IMG/VR virus record: IMGVR_UViG_3300020411_004007
Location: 1 to 39,193 of that record
DNA length: 39,193 bases
Reading direction: 5' to 3' (one strand)
DNA from: a virus
How positions within the stretch are numbered: position 1 is the stretch's first letter; each line of letters starts with the position of its first letter. Position numbers and translations under genes: made by a program. Below, one piece after another: positions 28,529 through 38,239 of this stretch. Under the pieces are notes generated by a model. The model was not told the origin of the DNA. It searched no databases and saw only the letters and a list, made by a program, of their open reading frames with translations.

Positions 28529-28831
28529 ATGGATAAAGATAATGACAACAAAGTTCTTTCCGAAGAACAGGTTCACACCAATCCGGTTTTGGCTATGCGC
28601 GTAGAGACCGATTCCAAGCTTAAGGATTATTTGGTTGAATACGTAGGCTCTAAGCTAGATAATGAAGAAGTAACTGTCAATATGATTGCAGAAGTATTGG
28701 CCTCAGATTTTCCTGAATTTACTTTTGCCTTTGCTGAAGAAAACTTTTTACGTGGCTACCAACAAGGATTAGATGATGCTCAAAAACTACATAGCAGCTT
28801 CCCAGAAGCGGATAATGGAACAAGTAACTAA
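28529..28831 (+). CDS. hypothetical phage protein, helical
   Basis: 100 residues, acidic. LKDYLVEYVGSKLDNEEVTV, then MIAEVLASDFPEFTFAFAEE and NFLRGYQQGLDDA. AAAGGAG lies seven bases upstream. I recall close relatives as conserved unknowns in many marine phages. TATAAATA at 28484 and TATAAT at 28506 lie upstream but without a -35. It overlaps the next gene by 56 bases. Confidence 0.62.
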   Translation: MDKDNDNKVLSEEQVHTNPVLAMRVETDSKLKDYLVEYVGSKLDNEEVTVNMIAEVLASDFPEFTFAFAEENFLRGYQQGLDDAQKLHSSFPEADNGTSN

Positions 28832-29471
28832 TTTTTATACTGGAAGCGGCATTCAAGTATATTTTAAAGATCAAATGCTTGATGAGCGCATCGATGTTGA
28901 AAAAATTATCTCTAGTTTCGAAAGGTTATTACCTAGCCACCTTTTAGAAGAAGTAGAAATGATTATAATTGGGCATTTTCAAGAATTTGAAGATCACTCA
29001 TTTACAGCTTTTTATAAGGATGGTGCTTTGCATATTTCTAATGTACAGATAGATTCAGAAACGATGCTAAATGATATGATTCATGAAACGGCTCATGCTT
29101 GTGAAACTGCATACGGTCAGGAAATCTATGCTGATAGTAAAATTAAAGATGAATTTTTGAGAAAAAGATTACATCTTTATAATATTTTATGGAAAATGGA
29201 TTTTAAAGCCCCAAAAAGTATATTTTTAGATATTGAATATGATGAAGAATTTGATTTATTTTTATTCCAAGATATTGGATATCAAACACTTGGCAATGTT
29301 GTAAAGGGGCTATTTGTTAACGCTTATGCTCCGACGTCATTAAGAGAATACTTCGCCACTGGCTTTGCCGAATTTTATCAACACCCCAATAATCATTCAG
29401 CCTTGAAAAAAATGAGTCCTGCGTTGTACGAAAAAATTACATTATTACACAATCTTGATAAAATTGATTGA
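28776..29471 (+). CDS. predicted zinc metallopeptidase
   Basis: 231 residues from ATG 28776 (AAGGA seven bases upstream; ATG 28773 is one codon earlier). DMIHETAHACE provides the HExxH zinc helix, about residues 103-107. Before it, HFQEFEDHSFTAFYKDGALH and ISNVQ form the edge strands usual in zincins; after it, LREYFATGFAEFYQHP supplies a likely third zinc ligand Glu. Known as a recurrent but uncharacterised phage peptidase. It overlaps the previous gene by 56 bases. Confidence 0.65.
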   Translation: MLKNYIAASQKRIMEQVTNFYTGSGIQVYFKDQMLDERIDVEKIISSFERLLPSHLLEEVEMIIIGHFQEFEDHSFTAFYKDGALHISNVQIDSETMLNDMIHETAHACETAYGQEIYADSKIKDEFLRKRLHLYNILWKMDFKAPKSIFLDIEYDEEFDLFLFQDIGYQTLGNVVKGLFVNAYAPTSLREYFATGFAEFYQHPNNHSALKKMSPALYEKITLLHNLDKID

Positions 29472-29495
29472 CAAGTAATTTTATCGTGTTATAAT
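29468..29495 (+). promoter_or_regulatory. near-consensus sigma70 promoter
   Basis: TTGACA at 29468, a 16-bp spacer ending CGTGT and TATAAT at 29490-29495. It overlaps the stop of the peptidase gene and drives the nuclease and sugar-gene operon that runs to the window end without another clear promoter. Confidence 0.75.
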
Positions 29496-29515
29496 AACAT
29501 TGTATAGGATTAAAA

Positions 29516-30286
29516 ATGCCACATATTTCTTATTCTGAACTTAAAGATTGGAAATTCTGCCCATTTTACCATAAACTTACTCGTATTGACGGTATTGATG
29601 GTTTTACAGGAAATGAATATACTGCTTTTGGATCAGCGATTCACTCTGTATGTGAGAAGAAACTTCTACAAGAAGATACTAGTGATGATTTTTTTGTTAA
29701 AGAATTAAAAAAGCATATTTCTGAACTCGATGAAGAACACGAAATAAATAAAAAGTTAGTTCTTGATATGATCGGTCAAGGTAAAAGAATTATTCCTGAA
29801 ATTGAAGATGCACTAAATAAATATTTTCCAGAATTTGAAGTTATGGCCGTCGAAATGCCTTTGTTCGAGCCTATAGCAGATGAGGAAGATTATAATTTTA
29901 AAGGTTATATTGACGCCGTAGTTGCCACTCCTGATGGCAAAATTCACATTTTTGATTGGAAAACATGTTCATGGGGTTGGAATGCTAAAAAGCGATCTGA
30001 ACCAATGGTCACTTACCAGCTTACGCTTTACAAACATTATTTTTGTCAAAAAATGAATATTGATCCTAAAGATGTAGAAACTCATTTTGCACTACTTAAA
30101 AGAACTGCTAGTAAAAATAGAGTTGAGTTTTTTCGTGTTACTAGTGGACCTAAAAAAACTGAAAATGCGCTAAAACTTTTGAATACAGCACTATACAATA
30201 TTCAAAAAAAGCGTTATATTAAAAACAAGCTTTCCTGCACAGGTGGGTATGGCTGCAAATTTTATAATACTGAACATTGTCCATGA
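29516..30286 (+). CDS. Cas4/RecB-like PD-(D/E)XK nuclease with Fe-S cysteines
   Basis: 256 residues. SYSELKDWKFCPFYHKL carries C15, and FGSAIHSVCEK the first nuclease-fold helix with His. FKGYIDAVV plus HIFDWKTCSWG form the PD-(D/E)XK core (Asp and D-x-K). TYQLTLYKHY is the conserved QxxxY helix. The C terminus has C241, C247 and C255, completing four cysteines for a 4Fe-4S cluster, as in Cas4 and AddB-type nucleases. Such phage enzymes act as 5' or 3' exonucleases in recombination or replication. No CRISPR array or cas gene is near. Confidence 0.82.
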   Translation: MPHISYSELKDWKFCPFYHKLTRIDGIDGFTGNEYTAFGSAIHSVCEKKLLQEDTSDDFFVKELKKHISELDEEHEINKKLVLDMIGQGKRIIPEIEDALNKYFPEFEVMAVEMPLFEPIADEEDYNFKGYIDAVVATPDGKIHIFDWKTCSWGWNAKKRSEPMVTYQLTLYKHYFCQKMNIDPKDVETHFALLKRTASKNRVEFFRVTSGPKKTENALKLLNTALYNIQKKRYIKNKLSCTGGYGCKFYNTEHCP

Positions 30287-30293
30287 GGTATAA

Positions 30294-31571
30294 ATGACAA
30301 AAAAGAAAATTTTGGTCTTATCTGACCACCCGCTTTCACCATCTGGTGTTGGCACACAAACAAAATATATGATTGAAGCTCTTTTAAAAACTGGTAGATA
30401 CCAGTTTGTCTGTTTAGGGGGCGCGATTAAACACCATAACTATAATCCTGTTAAGGTAGAAGGTTGGGGTAACGATTGGGTTATCTATCCTGTTGATGGT
30501 TATGGTAATCACGAAATTATTCGCTCTCTTTTACAGAAAGAAAAGCCAGATGCACTTTGGTTTATGACAGACCCACGTTTTTATGAGTGGCTTTGGGAAA
30601 TTGAAAACGAAATTAGAGCTAATGTGCCTATGATTTATTATCATGTATGGGATAATTTTCCGTACCCTCATTTTAATGCTAGATATTACAACTCAAATGA
30701 CAAGGTAGTTTGTATATCAAAAGTTACGCATGAGATATTACAAAATGTTGCTCCAAACATTGAGTCTGAATATTTGCCACATGCGGTTCATTCTAATGTG
30801 TTTCGACCAATATCAAATGATTTGGAACGTCGAGCAGCAAAAGATTTAAGAAATAAAATTTTCGAACATTGTGAATTTAAAAATCCTAATAAAAAGATTT
30901 TCTTTTGGAATAATAGAAATGCAAGAAGAAAACAATCAGGTACACTGTTGTGGTGGTTTAAGGAATGGTTAGATAAAGTTGGCCATGATAAAGCTATGCT
31001 TGTTATGCATACTGATGCCCAAGACCCCCATGGGCAAGATTTACCACATCTTATCCAGCATTTAGGCTTGCAAGGACAGATTTTACTGTCTACTCAAAAA
31101 GTTAGCCCTGAAGAATTGGCTAATTTTTATAGAGCAGCTGATTATACCATTAATATTTCCGATGCGGAAGGTTTTGGATTAGCTACTCTTGAATCATTGG
31201 CGTGTGGAACTCCCATAATTGTCAATATGACCGGTGGTTTGCAAGAGCAGGTAACAGATGGTAAAAACTGGTTTGGTTGGGGTATCCAACCTAGCAGTAA
31301 AGCTGTCATTGGGTCATTACAGGTGCCATATATTTATGAGGATAGAGTAAATCAACAGGATTTTGAAGAGTGTTTAAATAAAGCTCTGAAACTTACCAAA
31401 AAGAAGTATGAATCTATGTCCAAAGCTGGGCGTCAACATGTTTTAGATAATTATAATTTTGATGCTTATGAAAAAGAATGGGTCAGAATTATGGACAATT
31501 TTATTGAGAAAAATGGCTCTTGGGATAATAGAAAAAATTATATAGCATGGGAACTTATGGAGGTAGCATGA
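30294..31571 (+). CDS. GT4-type (GT-B) glycosyltransferase
   Basis: 425 residues. ILVLSDHPLSPSGVGTQTKY is the N-terminal Rossmann start with the sugar-acceptor loop, and DAEGFGLATLESLACGTPII is the donor-binding E-x7-E motif of family 4. Length and order fit a complete enzyme. It heads the sugar operon seven bases after the nuclease gene. Donor and acceptor are unknown; targets could be phage virion proteins or DNA, or host surface glycans. Confidence 0.85.
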   Translation: MTKKKILVLSDHPLSPSGVGTQTKYMIEALLKTGRYQFVCLGGAIKHHNYNPVKVEGWGNDWVIYPVDGYGNHEIIRSLLQKEKPDALWFMTDPRFYEWLWEIENEIRANVPMIYYHVWDNFPYPHFNARYYNSNDKVVCISKVTHEILQNVAPNIESEYLPHAVHSNVFRPISNDLERRAAKDLRNKIFEHCEFKNPNKKIFFWNNRNARRKQSGTLLWWFKEWLDKVGHDKAMLVMHTDAQDPHGQDLPHLIQHLGLQGQILLSTQKVSPEELANFYRAADYTINISDAEGFGLATLESLACGTPIIVNMTGGLQEQVTDGKNWFGWGIQPSSKAVIGSLQVPYIYEDRVNQQDFEECLNKALKLTKKKYESMSKAGRQHVLDNYNFDAYEKEWVRIMDNFIEKNGSWDNRKNYIAWELMEVA

Positions 31572-32827
31572 AAAAAAGAGTAATTTTAAAAGGACCACTT
31601 CTAACACGGAGCGGCTATGGAGAACAGTCTAGATTTGCTTTACGCGCATTGCGATCGCGACCTGACGAATTTGAAATTTACGTTCAGCCTTTAACTTGGG
31701 GTAAAACTTCATGGCTACACGAACAAGATGAAGAAAGACAATTTATTGATGAGGCAATTGAAAAGACTATTCCCTTCATTCAACAAGGTGGTCGTTTCGA
31801 TATGTCTGTGCAATGCACGATACCTAATGAATTTGAAAATATGGCAACGGTAAATATCGGCTACACTGCTGGTATTGAAGCGACTGCTGTGTCAGCCAAC
31901 TGGTTACAAAAAATTAATGAAATTGTTGATCGTGTTATTGTTGTGTCAAGCTTTTCAATGGATGCTTTTAAAAGATCTGAATATACCGGTGAAGTGAATG
32001 GCCAGCCGGCTAAACTTAGTCTTGAGAAGCCGATTGATTTTGTCAATTATCCTGTCAAGATTCAAGAAGATCTTTCAGAACTGCCAATTAAATTAGATTA
32101 TGATTTTAATTTTATTTGTGTAGCTCAGTGGGGACCTAGAAAGAATTTACCTAATACAGTTAATTGGTTTGTGCAAGAATTTCATGATGATGAGGTAGGA
32201 CTAGTTATAAAATCTAATATAGCTAAAAATTGTATTATGGATCGCACTTTAATGCTAGAGAGATTGAAAGAACAATTAAATACAACATATCCAGATCGAA
32301 AATGTAAAATTTATTTGTTGCATGGAGACATGACTGAACAAGAAATACATTCCCTCTATTTACATCCTAATATTAAGGCTTTTGTAGCTTTTCCTCACGG
32401 AGAAGGTTTTGGATTACCAATTTTCGAAGCAGCCTACAGTGGACTTCCAGTTGTGGCCACTGGCTGGTCAGGACAACTTGATTTTTTAATTAATGAAGAA
32501 GGTAAACCCAGTAAGTCTTATTATGAAGTTGGCTACGATATGAATACAATACCCGCCGAAGCTGTATGGGAAGATGTTTTAATTAAAGAAGCTATGTGGG
32601 CATATCCTCGCGAAACATCTGCTAAACAAAAAATGCGAGAGTGCTACGATGACATTATATCAGGCAAAGATCAAGGCGCTTGTGAATATGCAATAGAACT
32701 TAAAGAAAGGTTTAGTGCTGATAAGATGTATTCTAAATTTGTAGATCTTTTGCTTCAAAGTGCTCCTGAAAGAACAGTTGTTAATGATATGGATGAAATT
32801 GAAAAGTTGTTTGCTGAGGCTTTATAG
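31568..32827 (+). CDS. GT4-type glycosyltransferase
   Basis: 419 residues from ATG 31568 (GGAGG five bases upstream, ATGA overlap with the previous gene). KRVILKGPLLTRSGYGEQSR marks the acceptor-side start; HGEGFGLPIFEAAYSGLPVV is the E-x7-E donor motif, and VAQWGPRKNL the central Rossmann strand. It is not closely similar to its upstream neighbour, so this is probably not a recent duplicate. Confidence 0.83.
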   Translation: MKKRVILKGPLLTRSGYGEQSRFALRALRSRPDEFEIYVQPLTWGKTSWLHEQDEERQFIDEAIEKTIPFIQQGGRFDMSVQCTIPNEFENMATVNIGYTAGIEATAVSANWLQKINEIVDRVIVVSSFSMDAFKRSEYTGEVNGQPAKLSLEKPIDFVNYPVKIQEDLSELPIKLDYDFNFICVAQWGPRKNLPNTVNWFVQEFHDDEVGLVIKSNIAKNCIMDRTLMLERLKEQLNTTYPDRKCKIYLLHGDMTEQEIHSLYLHPNIKAFVAFPHGEGFGLPIFEAAYSGLPVVATGWSGQLDFLINEEGKPSKSYYEVGYDMNTIPAEAVWEDVLIKEAMWAYPRETSAKQKMRECYDDIISGKDQGACEYAIELKERFSADKMYSKFVDLLLQSAPERTVVNDMDEIEKLFAEAL

Positions 32828-34443
32828 TGGTAATTTTTGTTTCAGATTTATTTGTTAAAGATTATGTTGGAGGCGGTGAATTATCAACTCAAGCGTTGAT
32901 TGAAAGTTGTCTTTTACCGGTGGCGCAGATTAATTCAAGATTTTGCACACCTGAAATTATGCAAAAACATAAAGATGCATTTTGGGTGTTTGCTAATTTT
33001 AGCGAATTAAGTTTGCAGTGCATATTGTATGCTATTAAAAATCTTAGTTATTCCGTCATAGAGTATGATTACAAATTTTGTAAATATCGCTCACCCGAAA
33101 AACATGTAGAAGAAGAAGGAAATTGCGATTGTAATGACAGTCAATTAGCAAAAGCCGTTACGATGTTTCTAACACACTCAAAAACAACATTTTGGATGAG
33201 TTACAATCAAAAACAAAAATATATTGATAATTTTTCATTTATTGAAAACCATCAAACGCAAGTTTTGAGTTCTGTATTTTCAGAACAGTCTTTAAATTAT
33301 ATTACAAGCCTTGATTTTAGCAACAAAAACAATAAGTACTTAATTTTAAATTCTAATTCGTGGATTAAAGGTGCAATCGATTGTCGAGAATATGCTGAAG
33401 CTAATAATCTTGAATATGAAATGGTTTGGAATCTTGAATATAAGGAATTGTTGCAAAAGTTAGCTGATTCAAAAGGTATTATTTTTCTACCTAAAGGTGG
33501 CGATACATGTCCGAGATTTACAATTGAGGCCAAGCTTTTAGGCTGCGAGCTTATAATAAATGATAATGTTCAACATAAAGATGAGAAATGGTTTGCAACA
33601 CGTGAAAGTTGTTTAAAATACATGCGCTCTCGAACTGAATTTTTTTGGGAAAATATAGAAAAAATTTGGAATCAAGAAACTCCATCAACTGAATCTCAAG
33701 ATTCAACTCAAACTTTTAGAATTATAACACCTTTTTATAATGCTGAAGGGTTTATTGGTAGGTGCATTTATAGCCTAAAAAGACAGCAAAACCAAAATTT
33801 TCAATGCTATATGATTGATGATGTATCAGACGATAAAAGTGCAACCATTGCGATGCTATCTACCTTAGATGATAAAAGATTTAAATTAATAGAAAATGAA
33901 GATAAAAAATATGCTCTTCAAAATATATCTGACGCAATTGCATCTATAGAAGATATCAAAGATGATGATATTATAATTTTACTAGATGGTGATGATTGGT
34001 TGCCATCATCAAAAACATTAAGTCATCTTGAAAAAGTGTATTCTGAGAATCAGTGTTTAATGACGTATGGTAGCTATGTATATGCTCCGTCAGGCGAAAA
34101 AGGTGTAGAACCATCAAAATATCCTCAAGAAGTGATTGACAATAATTCATATCGACAAGATCAGTGGAGAGCATCACATTTAAGAACTTTTAAATACAAA
34201 CTCTGGAAAGAATTAGATCAAAACGATTTGCAAAACGATGATGGATATTATAAAGTTGCATATGATCAAGCAATTATGCTGCCCTTACTAGAAATGGCTG
34301 GTAATAAAGCAATTTATATACCCGAAGTTATGCATGTCTATAATAGAATTAACCCTTTAAATGTTGATAAGACAAAACAACAAGAACAGTTTTTAACTGC
34401 TCAAGAAGTAAGAGCGAAAAAGCCATATCAGAGATTAACTTGA
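32827..34443 (+). CDS. two-domain glycosyltransferase (GT-B-like plus GT2)
   Basis: 538 residues from GTG 32827, which overlaps the upstream stop. Residues 1-290 look like a reduced GT-B domain (FVSDLFVKDYVGGGELSTQA; GGDTCPRFTIEAKLLGCELI near the donor site). Residues 297-538 are a GT-A family 2 domain: FRIITPFYNAEGFIGRCIYS, then LLDGDDWLPS with the metal-binding DGDD at 387-390. Two catalytic domains in one chain suggest consecutive sugar additions. The GT-B part lacks a clear E-x7-E and may be non-catalytic. Confidence 0.78.
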   Translation: MVIFVSDLFVKDYVGGGELSTQALIESCLLPVAQINSRFCTPEIMQKHKDAFWVFANFSELSLQCILYAIKNLSYSVIEYDYKFCKYRSPEKHVEEEGNCDCNDSQLAKAVTMFLTHSKTTFWMSYNQKQKYIDNFSFIENHQTQVLSSVFSEQSLNYITSLDFSNKNNKYLILNSNSWIKGAIDCREYAEANNLEYEMVWNLEYKELLQKLADSKGIIFLPKGGDTCPRFTIEAKLLGCELIINDNVQHKDEKWFATRESCLKYMRSRTEFFWENIEKIWNQETPSTESQDSTQTFRIITPFYNAEGFIGRCIYSLKRQQNQNFQCYMIDDVSDDKSATIAMLSTLDDKRFKLIENEDKKYALQNISDAIASIEDIKDDDIIILLDGDDWLPSSKTLSHLEKVYSENQCLMTYGSYVYAPSGEKGVEPSKYPQEVIDNNSYRQDQWRASHLRTFKYKLWKELDQNDLQNDDGYYKVAYDQAIMLPLLEMAGNKAIYIPEVMHVYNRINPLNVDKTKQQEQFLTAQEVRAKKPYQRLT

Positions 34444-35342
34444 AATTATTTTTAGAAAATGTTAATTTAAATTCGAACTCTGGACCAAATTCGTTTGGAC
34501 AGAAGCTGTTTAAGTATATGCCGTCTTTAGGGGTCACGTTTAGTGAAGACCCTGAGCCAAATGCCTACCTGTGTTTTATTGAGTCCGGTAGAGCTACATA
34601 CAACGCCCCCCTATACCAAAGGCTCGACGGCATATACTTTAACAGCGCTTTTGATTATACTGCGCAAAATTCGAATATTAAAAGAACGTATGATATGTCA
34701 ACGGGAGTAATATTTCAATCAAATTTTAACAAAGAATTAACATTTAAATATTTTGGTCCACATAGTAATTATGCCATTATTCATAATGGTGCGGATATTA
34801 ATTTAATAAATTCAGTTGAAGATATCAAAATCGATAAATATGAGAATATATGGTCTTGCGCATCATCATGGCGGCCACACAAGAGGTTAAACGAAAATAT
34901 TAGGTATTTTTTAGAACATTCGAGTCCCAACGATGGACTCATAGTTGCTGGTTCAGTACCCGAACGTATAAAGTATGACAGAGTTCACTATGTGGGAGAC
35001 TTACCTACTGAAAAATTATTTTCGCTTTACAAAGCATCTAAATATTTTTTGCATTTAGCATGGCTTGATCATTGTCCTAATGTAGTGGTCGATGCGGTAG
35101 CATGCGGATGTACTGTTATATGTTCAAACGCCGGCGGAACAAAAGAGATAGCCGGAAAAAATGCAATCATTGTTCAAGAAAATGATTGGAATTATGAACC
35201 AGTTGAATTATACAACCCACCGGCGATGAATTTTGACAATAAATTAGAAAATATTTGGCATGAAAACAGTGAGTATGATATGTTATCGGTATCAAAAAAA
35301 TATTACAATTTTATAAATGGTGGTTTAGATGGAAGAAATTAA
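34440..35342 (+). CDS. GT4-type glycosyltransferase
   Basis: 300 residues from TTG 34440, overlapping the upstream stop by TTGA. NSNSGPNSFGQKLFKYM is the acceptor-side loop, IIHNGADINLI the typical NG-D loop, IWSCASSWRPHKRL the central strand, and HCPNVVVDAVACGCTVICSN the donor-binding segment, where the usual first Glu is replaced. It is shorter than normal family 4 enzymes (about 350-400). Confidence 0.75.
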   Translation: MKLFLENVNLNSNSGPNSFGQKLFKYMPSLGVTFSEDPEPNAYLCFIESGRATYNAPLYQRLDGIYFNSAFDYTAQNSNIKRTYDMSTGVIFQSNFNKELTFKYFGPHSNYAIIHNGADINLINSVEDIKIDKYENIWSCASSWRPHKRLNENIRYFLEHSSPNDGLIVAGSVPERIKYDRVHYVGDLPTEKLFSLYKASKYFLHLAWLDHCPNVVVDAVACGCTVICSNAGGTKEIAGKNAIIVQENDWNYEPVELYNPPAMNFDNKLENIWHENSEYDMLSVSKKYYNFINGGLDGRN

Positions 35343-36450
35343 GTTACTAGATTTAACAAGACAATACGAAATTATAAAAGATGAAGTAAAATCTGTAGTT
35401 ATGGAAATTATGGAATCTCAAAGATTTGTAAATGGCCCAGTTGTGAAGAAGTTTGAAGAAAATTTTGCTAAATTCTGCGGTACTAAGTATGCTGTTGGAT
35501 GCAGCTCTGGTACTGATGCGCTTATTATGTCATTAATAGCTTTGAATATAGGTTGTGGAGATGAGGTAATCACCACACCTTTTACTTTTTTTGCCACTGT
35601 TGAAGCTATTATCCGCATGGGCGGCACTCCTGTTTTTGTAGATATTGATGAAAAAACATTCAACATCGACACCTCACAGATTGAAGACGTAATAACTGAA
35701 AAAACAAAAGCAATTATCCCTGTACATTTATTTGGACAGTGTGCAAATATGCCAGAAGTCAATCGTATTGCTGAAAAGTATAATTTAAAAGTGATTGAAG
35801 ATGCTGCACAAGCGGTTGGTGCCGAATGGAGCAAAAATCGCGCTGGTTCAATGGGTGATTTAGGGTGTTTTAGTTTTTTTCCTGCTAAGAATTTAGGTGC
35901 TTATGGTGATGGGGGTATGGTAACAACTAATGATGAAGAACTATATGAAAAAATGCTGAGAACAAGACAGCACGGTATTGACATGAAAAACCCTTACCAT
36001 TATGATCACATTGGTGGTAATTTTAGATTAGATGCACTTCAAGCTGGTATTTTAAATGTTAAATTAAATTATATTGAGTGGTGGTCTCGACAAAGAAATC
36101 AAAATGCTGAAGTTTATAATTCTAGATTTAATAAAAATCTGTATGACTCAATTAGTGGTCCTGTAGCGCCACACACATCACCCGAGGCATACCATGTTTA
36201 CAATCAATATGTTATCAGAAGCCAGAAGAGAGATACATTAAAAAGAAAACTAGGTATTGCCAACATTGGCTGCAACGTTTATTATCCGTATCCAATTCAC
36301 ACCCAAGAGTGTATTGCAGCATTAGGATATAAAGAAGGTGATTTTCCAGTTACAGAAAAAGCATGTAAAGAAGTCTTGGCCTTACCAATATATCCAGAAC
36401 TTCGTAATGAAGAAATATATAAAGTTATTGATACGCTGGAGGGAAGATGA
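35329..36450 (+). CDS. DegT/DnrJ/EryC1-type sugar aminotransferase (PLP)
   Basis: 373 residues, full family length. SSGTDALIMSL binds the phosphate, EDAAQAVGAE holds the PLP-contacting Asp (D158), and FFPAKNLGAYGDGG has the Schiff-base lysine K187. These enzymes transfer an amino group to keto-sugar nucleotides. The adjacent dehydrogenase at 36447 suggests the 3-keto route (WbpB/WbpE-like: oxidise C3, then aminate). It overlaps both neighbours. Confidence 0.88.
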   Translation: MEEIKLLDLTRQYEIIKDEVKSVVMEIMESQRFVNGPVVKKFEENFAKFCGTKYAVGCSSGTDALIMSLIALNIGCGDEVITTPFTFFATVEAIIRMGGTPVFVDIDEKTFNIDTSQIEDVITEKTKAIIPVHLFGQCANMPEVNRIAEKYNLKVIEDAAQAVGAEWSKNRAGSMGDLGCFSFFPAKNLGAYGDGGMVTTNDEELYEKMLRTRQHGIDMKNPYHYDHIGGNFRLDALQAGILNVKLNYIEWWSRQRNQNAEVYNSRFNKNLYDSISGPVAPHTSPEAYHVYNQYVIRSQKRDTLKRKLGIANIGCNVYYPYPIHTQECIAALGYKEGDFPVTEKACKEVLALPIYPELRNEEIYKVIDTLEGR

Positions 36451-37349
36451 GAGCTGCATTGGTTGGGCTTGGCTCTATGGGACGAAATCATTACAGAACC
36501 ATAAAAAACAATCGAGATATTGATTTTGTAGCTGTTGTTGAACCTAACGATGAATTGGTAGCAGACATTGATGTGAAAAGATATCGTAATGTTGAACAGC
36601 TTTTAAATAATGAACAACTTGATTTAGCTATTATTGCAACTCCTACTTCTACTCACTTGGATATCTCTAAAAAATTTTTAGAACAAGGAATTCACTTATT
36701 AGTAGAAAAACCCATTGCGGCAAACAGCAAAGATGCAAATAAATTAGAAAAACTGGCTTACAAAAATGGTGTTAAGTTGGTTGTAGGGCATGTTGAAAGA
36801 TTTAATCCAGCAATCCAGGCAGTTTTACCTTATCTTCAAGACCATAAAATCATCCATTTAGAAGCATCAAGATTTAGTGGCTATCCCACAAGAATTACTG
36901 ATGTTGGCGTTAAAGTAGATTTGAGTATTCATGATGTTGATCTGATGAACCTTTTAACACCTAGCAATATAAAAACTTGTTATAGCCTTGATAGTAGTAA
37001 TGTTGGCGACAAAGATGATGACGCAGTGTTCATAATTAAATTTTATGATGGAGCTTTGGCTACTGTACGTACATCATGGTTGTTTCCATATCGAGAAAGA
37101 AAAATAAAAATATTAACTGATAAAAATTATTTTCTTGTCGATTTATTAAACAAAAGCGCAGATGTGTTTACCAGCGAACACGACTCTGATGGTTACTCAA
37201 TAAGAAATTTAGATATTAAAAGAGAAGACGCGCTAAAAATGCAGTTAGAATCATTTTTAAATTATATAAAAACTGGCGAAATCGGGACACTCTGTAGTGC
37301 AGAAGCCGCTGGATTAGCTTTAAGTTATGTAGAAGGAGAAAATCTATGA
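36447..37349 (+). CDS. Gfo/Idh/MocA-family sugar dehydrogenase
   Basis: 300 residues. AALVGLGSMGRNHYRTIKNN is the NAD(P)-binding Rossmann loop (GxGxxG), and LLVEKPIAAN has the EKP motif (E87-K88-P89). HDVDLMNLL carries the catalytic-region His. Together with the aminotransferase it could make a 3-amino-3-deoxy sugar nucleotide, as in WbpB/WbpE or WlbA/WlbC pathways. GGAGG lies about six bases before the ATG. Confidence 0.85.
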   Translation: MRAALVGLGSMGRNHYRTIKNNRDIDFVAVVEPNDELVADIDVKRYRNVEQLLNNEQLDLAIIATPTSTHLDISKKFLEQGIHLLVEKPIAANSKDANKLEKLAYKNGVKLVVGHVERFNPAIQAVLPYLQDHKIIHLEASRFSGYPTRITDVGVKVDLSIHDVDLMNLLTPSNIKTCYSLDSSNVGDKDDDAVFIIKFYDGALATVRTSWLFPYRERKIKILTDKNYFLVDLLNKSADVFTSEHDSDGYSIRNLDIKREDALKMQLESFLNYIKTGEIGTLCSAEAAGLALSYVEGENL

Positions 37350-38239
37350 AAGCTTGTATTAATGTTATATCTTCAAGAGCGGTTTGTTTAAAGCCGTGTC
37401 TTGAGTCAGTGTGGGAAAAATATAACCATAAGCACAATTACCCTGTTTATGTGTATTATTTTGATGACATTTACGATTCCGAGGATTTACAAAAACAAAT
37501 TATTGGAGATACAGGACAGAATGTAATTTTTAGATCTATTCCGTATGAAACTCCAAAACACATTGATGAAAAGGAAATGTTTTACAATAGAAAAGATGTG
37601 TGGTATGCAGCAACACAATTCCCAATAAGCCGAAAAGGTTACTTGCATATGTGTCATTTCATGTGTAATTTTCATGGATACCCTAACACAGATTATCATT
37701 TATATGATTATTCATTGCACATTGATGATGAGTCACAATTTACAGAAGATGTACCGTATGATTTTTTTGAAAGAATGGAGCAAATGCCAGAAGTTGATAT
37801 GGCCGCTATGAAAGTATACGATCAAAATATTAAAAAGCCACATCAAGGCAATTTTGATACAAGAATTAATCTTTGGAATTTTATTAAAGTATATCTTAAG
37901 CATTATGATATTACACCTAAATCAAAATTTATGCAAGATCTAATGAATGATCCAAATGCGGATGAAAACTTTCATTTCTATCCTTGCGCAGATTCGTACA
38001 TTATTCGTCTAAGCATGTTTGAATCTCCAGAGTGGAAGCAGTGGATTAACGCAGTCAATAAATATGGTGGTATTTACAAGTATCGCTGGGGCGATAACGA
38101 CGTTAATAGTTTATTTTACCTTATACACTATGCGGACGATATCTACGATTTTAAAACAGTTGATGAAGGCTATCACGCTCAAGGTGCTCTGCGACATTTA
38201 CAAGACTATGCCCCGGGTGTCAAGGATAATTCTAGATGA
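37346..38239 (+). CDS. GT15-like (Kre2/Mnt1-type) glycosyltransferase
   Basis: 297 residues. MCHFMCNFHGYP, LHIDDESQFTEDVPYDFFER, FHFYPCADSYIIRLSMF and YKYRWGDNDVNSLFYLIHY follow the conserved blocks of family 15 alpha-mannosyltransferases, including RWGD and the acidic pair that binds metal. The family is best known from fungi (Ktr/Mnt1), so its presence in a phage is notable. GAAGGAG precedes the ATG. Assignment by memory of motifs, not by search. Confidence 0.72.
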   Translation: MKACINVISSRAVCLKPCLESVWEKYNHKHNYPVYVYYFDDIYDSEDLQKQIIGDTGQNVIFRSIPYETPKHIDEKEMFYNRKDVWYAATQFPISRKGYLHMCHFMCNFHGYPNTDYHLYDYSLHIDDESQFTEDVPYDFFERMEQMPEVDMAAMKVYDQNIKKPHQGNFDTRINLWNFIKVYLKHYDITPKSKFMQDLMNDPNADENFHFYPCADSYIIRLSMFESPEWKQWINAVNKYGGIYKYRWGDNDVNSLFYLIHYADDIYDFKTVDEGYHAQGALRHLQDYAPGVKDNSR